From assembly GCF_910589235.1 (NCBI RefSeq), contig NC_060955.1, positions 24,453,514-24,517,513 on the forward strand: a stretch of DNA of 64,000 nucleotides, written 5' to 3'. The notes under the pieces were generated by a model. It saw nothing but the letters and a program-made list of their open reading frames with translations, did not search any database and was not told the origin of the DNA. The stretch is from Vespa crabro. Lineage: Eukaryota > Arthropoda > Insecta > Hymenoptera > Vespidae. The position numbers were made by a program, and so were the translations under genes. Position 1 is the first letter of the stretch, and every line of letters begins with the position of its first letter. Below, one piece after another: positions 60,869 through 64,000 of the stretch.

Positions 60869-63484
60869 ATGGCCTCCGCTGTAATACAAGTGAACCTGAA
60901 CCACGCACGCCGTGCACAGGACCTGCTGGCACAGCGTATGCGTGAGGACAGTGTGGAGCTCGCGGTCATTGCGGAACCATGGTGGGTTCCTCCGAGGGAT
61001 GAGAGATGGTTCTCATCACTGGGAGGGACCGCACTTTCCGCGGTGCTCGTGGGCGAGAGTAGAAGACCCTGCAGCCTGGTGCGTCGGGGTCTCTTTTACG
61101 TAGCCATTAAATGGGGGGACTCGCTGGTAGTTTCAGTGTACTTTCCTCCCAGCGAGAACATCACGATGTTTGGTAGACTCCTTGATGAGCTCGAAGAGCT
61201 CCTAGGAACATTCCCCGCTCTCCCAGCGCTGGTGGCTGGCGATTTTAATGCCCGGTCCAGCAGATGGGACCCAGAGGGTAGGAGCAACCGTAGAGGTGAG
61301 TTGCTATGCATCTGGGCCAACAGAGTGAACCTGGATCTGCTGAGCCGGGCTGGCTGTCCCACGTGCGTTCGTCCGCAAGGATCGAGCGTTATAGATCTAA
61401 CGTGGGGCACGCCGGCGGCCGGCGTCCGCCTCTCGGACTGGAGAGTGGAAGAGGCTGAGTCCCTTTCGGACCACCTATATGTAAGATATAGATATAGGCA
61501 CGAGGCCGCAGGGGTCCGAAATTCTCGTCCACGAGATAAAAAGCGCCTTCGATGGAAGGTTAACGCTTTGGATGAGGACTACCTTGCTGCAGCACTCATC
61601 TCAGGAGAGTGGACAGGTGGAAACATGCACGGAGGGAGTATGACCGGAGTGGACTGTGTGGACAAGATGGTGAAGTGGGCACAGTCCACAATGAAAGAAG
61701 CATGCGACATGGCCATGCCCCGGGTGAGGGGGCAAACCCGCGTTAAGAAGTGTACTTACTGGTGGTCGGACGAACTAACGAACCTGAGGGCCGCTGCGAC
61801 GGCCACCGTAAGGAAACTGTCTAGAGCCAGGAAGAAGAAGAACAGTGACGAAATAGTGCAGTGTCTGGACGCTCGAAGAGACGCGAGGAGGGCACTAACT
61901 AAGGCGATCAGGGAAGCCAAGAAGAACTCTTGGAGGGACCTGCTGGACTCCATAGAGGATGACCCATGGGGCAGACCCTATAAACTGGTATTAGGGAAGC
62001 TGAGACCTTATGCCCCACCAGTAACTGAAACCCTAGAGGTTGAAGTACTGGAGAATATCCTCTCCGAGTTATTCCCAGGAGGACCGGGAATTGATGAGCC
62101 ACAGGATCCCGCACCCTCAGAGGTGGTTATCTCTGTGGAGGAGGTCTTGGCTGCCGCCAGGAAAGGAACAGGAAGAAAGGCTCCTGGACTGGATGGAATA
62201 CCGGGTGTGGTTGTGCGTGCTGCGTCGACACACTGTGGGAAAGGGTTGGCGCGGTGCTTCTCTGCATGCTTGTCGGCAGGAAGGTTCCCGACACCGTGGA
62301 AGATAGCGAGGCTCGTCCTTATCAGGAAGAATAGGGACGCGCCCCCGGACTCACCAGGGTCATATAGACCCATATGCGTGATTGGCGAACTGGGGAAACT
62401 ATTCGAGCGGGTAGTCGTTGGTCGGATCAACAGCTACCTAGAGGAGACTCGAACCCTGGCGCCATCACAGTATGGGTTTAGGACGGGAAGATCAACCGTG
62501 GATGCCATCCTCGAGGTGAAAAACTTCGTGGAGGCATCGACGCGAGACAGGAATGTCGTCATACTGGTGAGTCTGGATATCTCGAATGCCTTCAACTCCC
62601 TACCGTGGGCGGTTATTGTGAGGGCGATGGAGCGTGAGAACTTTCCATGCTACCTGGTGAATATCATCAGGAGCTACCTGGACAATCGCGCCATAGTATA
62701 CAAGGACAGACATGGCTGCGAGGTGGAAAGACACGTGTACTGTGGAGTACCACAGGGATCCGTCCTGGGCCCTACGCTGTGGAACATTGCCTATGACAGT
62801 GTCCTCCGAACCCCGATGCCAGGAGGCTCCCGTGTTGTCTGCTATGCGGACGACACGGCCCTGCTGTCATCGGGATGGGACCTGTCACAGGCCATCATGA
62901 ACGCCGAACGGGACCTTGACGTAATAGTCAAGGAAATTGAGGGATTGGGTCTTAAAGTGGCACCGCAAAAGACGGAGGCCATGGCCTTCCCTGCCTCTGC
63001 CCTCCGTAGACGCAGGAATGTCCCGCCCCCTAAGATTTGCCTTAGAGGGGTTTCCGTAGAAGTTAAGACCAGGGTAAAGTACCTGGGAATAATTATAGAC
63101 TCCAGAATGTCGTTCAGGCCCCACTTCGAGGCCCTAATCCCTAAAGCGGAGGGTATTCTTCGGTCCCTTAGGAGGCTCCTTCCGAACCTCCATGGACCGG
63201 GGGAGAATAGGCGACGGCTATACGGCAGCGTGATCCACTCGGTGCTCCTTTATGGGGCGCCGGTGTGGTGGCGCGCTGTCGCGGAAGACGCGAGAATCGG
63301 GCGGGCTATTCGGAGCCTCCAGAGGAAGGTGGCGATCCGGGTGTGCTGTGCATACCGGACGGTCTCCTTCCATGCGTCTATGATGATTGCGGGGATTATT
63401 CCCCTTAAGCATCTGGCACCCCGACTGGCGGAGACGTATGCGGCTATTAGAGACGCGGAGGAACCTGTTTCCCCCGCGTGCTAA
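60869..63484 (+). CDS. LINE ORF2, endonuclease and reverse transcriptase (871 aa before a frame break)
   Basis: Enzyme for target-primed reverse transcription. Endonuclease at residues 1-205: Glu36 in AEPWW, GDFNARSSRWDP at about 124, IDLTWGT at about 175, and the catalytic SDH at about 200. The reverse transcriptase spans about 440-720. It has LIRKNRDAPPDSPGSYRPI, SLDISNAFNSLPW (first Asp) and GVPQGSVLGP. The catalytic CYADDTALLSSG is near residue 657. It ends early, at 63482-63484, because the frame is lost: the typical C-terminal continuation (LFPPRAKAVLGALARRR) goes on in another frame from about 63465. R1-clade ORF2 proteins are usually about 1,000-1,100 residues. Confidence 0.93.
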   Translation: MASAVIQVNLNHARRAQDLLAQRMREDSVELAVIAEPWWVPPRDERWFSSLGGTALSAVLVGESRRPCSLVRRGLFYVAIKWGDSLVVSVYFPPSENITMFGRLLDELEELLGTFPALPALVAGDFNARSSRWDPEGRSNRRGELLCIWANRVNLDLLSRAGCPTCVRPQGSSVIDLTWGTPAAGVRLSDWRVEEAESLSDHLYVRYRYRHEAAGVRNSRPRDKKRLRWKVNALDEDYLAAALISGEWTGGNMHGGSMTGVDCVDKMVKWAQSTMKEACDMAMPRVRGQTRVKKCTYWWSDELTNLRAAATATVRKLSRARKKKNSDEIVQCLDARRDARRALTKAIREAKKNSWRDLLDSIEDDPWGRPYKLVLGKLRPYAPPVTETLEVEVLENILSELFPGGPGIDEPQDPAPSEVVISVEEVLAAARKGTGRKAPGLDGIPGVVVRAASTHCGKGLARCFSACLSAGRFPTPWKIARLVLIRKNRDAPPDSPGSYRPICVIGELGKLFERVVVGRINSYLEETRTLAPSQYGFRTGRSTVDAILEVKNFVEASTRDRNVVILVSLDISNAFNSLPWAVIVRAMERENFPCYLVNIIRSYLDNRAIVYKDRHGCEVERHVYCGVPQGSVLGPTLWNIAYDSVLRTPMPGGSRVVCYADDTALLSSGWDLSQAIMNAERDLDVIVKEIEGLGLKVAPQKTEAMAFPASALRRRRNVPPPKICLRGVSVEVKTRVKYLGIIIDSRMSFRPHFEALIPKAEGILRSLRRLLPNLHGPGENRRRLYGSVIHSVLLYGAPVWWRAVAEDARIGRAIRSLQRKVAIRVCCAYRTVSFHASMMIAGIIPLKHLAPRLAETYAAIRDAEEPVSPAC

Positions 63485-64000
63485 GGCGGTATTGGGCGCT
63501 CTTGCCAGAAGGAGGGCAGTAGAGGCATGGAGGGCTGAGGAGATTGAGCTTCTTGAGTCCCCGGCGACAACGGGAGAACGCGTGCGGACGGCTGTTGCCG
63601 AATGGTTGGCTGAGTGGATTGAAAGGCCGTTCTGTATAAGAACGACATTTCATACCACGCAGCTGATGACCGGCCATGGCTGTTTCGCAGCGTATCTTTT
63701 TAATATTAGGAAGATCCCCACCTCGCAGTGCTTCCACTGCGGAGAGAGTGAAGATACGGCGGAGCACACCCTGGTCGACTGCCCGCGTGGACGGATGACA
63801 GGAGTGAGTTGGTGAATGCGATGGGGGGAGGGCAGCTATCCCTTCCGCGATTGTCAGGGCCTCTCTGACGGTCCCGGATGGATGGGCTGCCTTTCGAACC
63901 TTCGCTGGACGGGTTATGCGTGCCAAAGAGGACGCTGAAAGGCGCAGAGAACGGGCGCGAAAAGGGCGTGTATGTGAGCGTGCGGAAGTGCGTGATGACG
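63465..64000 (+). pseudogene. Out-of-frame C-terminal part of LINE ORF2
   Basis: Continuation of ORF2 spread over shifted frames. From about 63465 to 63785 the frame gives GCFAAYLFNIRKIPTSQCFH and CGESEDTAEHTLVDC, the family's C-terminal Cys-His motif. Then another frame gives WTDDRSELVNAMGGGQLS. A third, after about 63850, gives AIVRASLTVPDGWAAFRTF and a charged tail that runs off the window. About three single-base length differences within 400 bp, against none in the preceding 4.7 kb. Confidence 0.8.

Larger units (their letters stand above)
58460..64000 (+). mobile_element. R1-clade non-LTR retrotransposon inserted at the telomeric repeat (3' end outside window)
   Basis: Starts where the 11-bp array ends (GTCAGGG then TTTCCCCTGTGGG). 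A 5' UTR of about 250 bp, ORF1 with three zinc knuckles, and ORF2 with apurinic-type endonuclease and reverse transcriptase give the organisation of R1-clade LINEs (R1, TRAS, SART, Waldo). Base composition is GC-rich and codon use unlike the AT-rich host genes. It is full length at the 5' end. Both ORFs read towards the presumed chromosome end. 3' UTR, tail and distal junction are not in the window. Confidence 0.93.

Noticed and set aside
58460..64000. R2-type or rDNA-inserted R1 element
   Set aside because: ORF2 has an N-terminal apurinic-type endonuclease rather than R2's restriction-like one, and the 5' flank is the 11-bp repeat, not 28S rDNA.

Overview
The window is nuclear DNA from an insect, most likely a hymenopteran. 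The evidence is AT-rich sequence with small introns and many microsatellites, insect-type orthologues (dishevelled, V-ATPase A, USF, a nervana-like Na,K-ATPase beta, an ENPP and a neprilysin-family peptidase), and an 11-bp TTGCGTCAGGG array. From memory, that array matches the alternative telomere repeats reported from aculeate Hymenoptera, wasps in particular. The wasp assignment is an inference from this motif only.

Left part (1-27.3 kb) is ordinary single-copy gene territory. Order: neprilysin-like peptidase (+, 5' end outside the window), two tentative small exon groups on the minus strand, dishevelled (-, complete, 9 coding exons), Na,K-ATPase beta-like (-), V-ATPase catalytic subunit A (+, complete, 11 coding exons), USF-type bHLH-zipper factor (-, complete), and an ectonucleotide pyrophosphatase/phosphodiesterase (+, complete). 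Exon chains were built by hand from GT/AG sites, reading phase and family similarity; all complete chains sum to whole codons. V-ATPase A and USF are tail to tail. USF and the ENPP gene are head to head. TCACGTGA (E-box/M-box) sites lie in V-ATPase A intron 1 and in the USF promoter.

Middle part (27.3-49.3 kb) has no convincing protein gene. A block of ~275-bp repeats (28.7-29.2 kb) leads into an ~11-kb array of a ~304-bp satellite (about 36 monomers with higher-order structure). Then come ~2 kb of unique sequence rich in hairpins with one plausible intron, and a set of long macro-repeats (42.7-48.4 kb, two copies 1,522 bp apart) carrying conserved stem-loops. The ~275-bp family then reappears in inverted orientation (48.6-49.3 kb).

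Right part (50-64 kb) is a chromosome-end structure. A T-rich satellite built on a TTCCTTCCGGAGTTG core becomes a homogeneous 44-bp repeat towards the right and joins about 50 identical TTGCGTCAGGG units (57.9-58.46 kb). The G-rich strand runs to the right, so the chromosome end should lie to the right. Immediately after the array starts an R1-clade non-LTR retrotransposon with a three-zinc-knuckle ORF1 and an endonuclease/reverse-transcriptase ORF2, both reading towards the end. The layout resembles the TRAS/SART telomere-targeted elements of moths, but in an 11-bp repeat. ORF2 is open to 63.48 kb and then needs about three reading-frame changes before the window ends inside it. I consider this telomere-repeat/LINE junction with its stepwise subtelomere the most notable system here.
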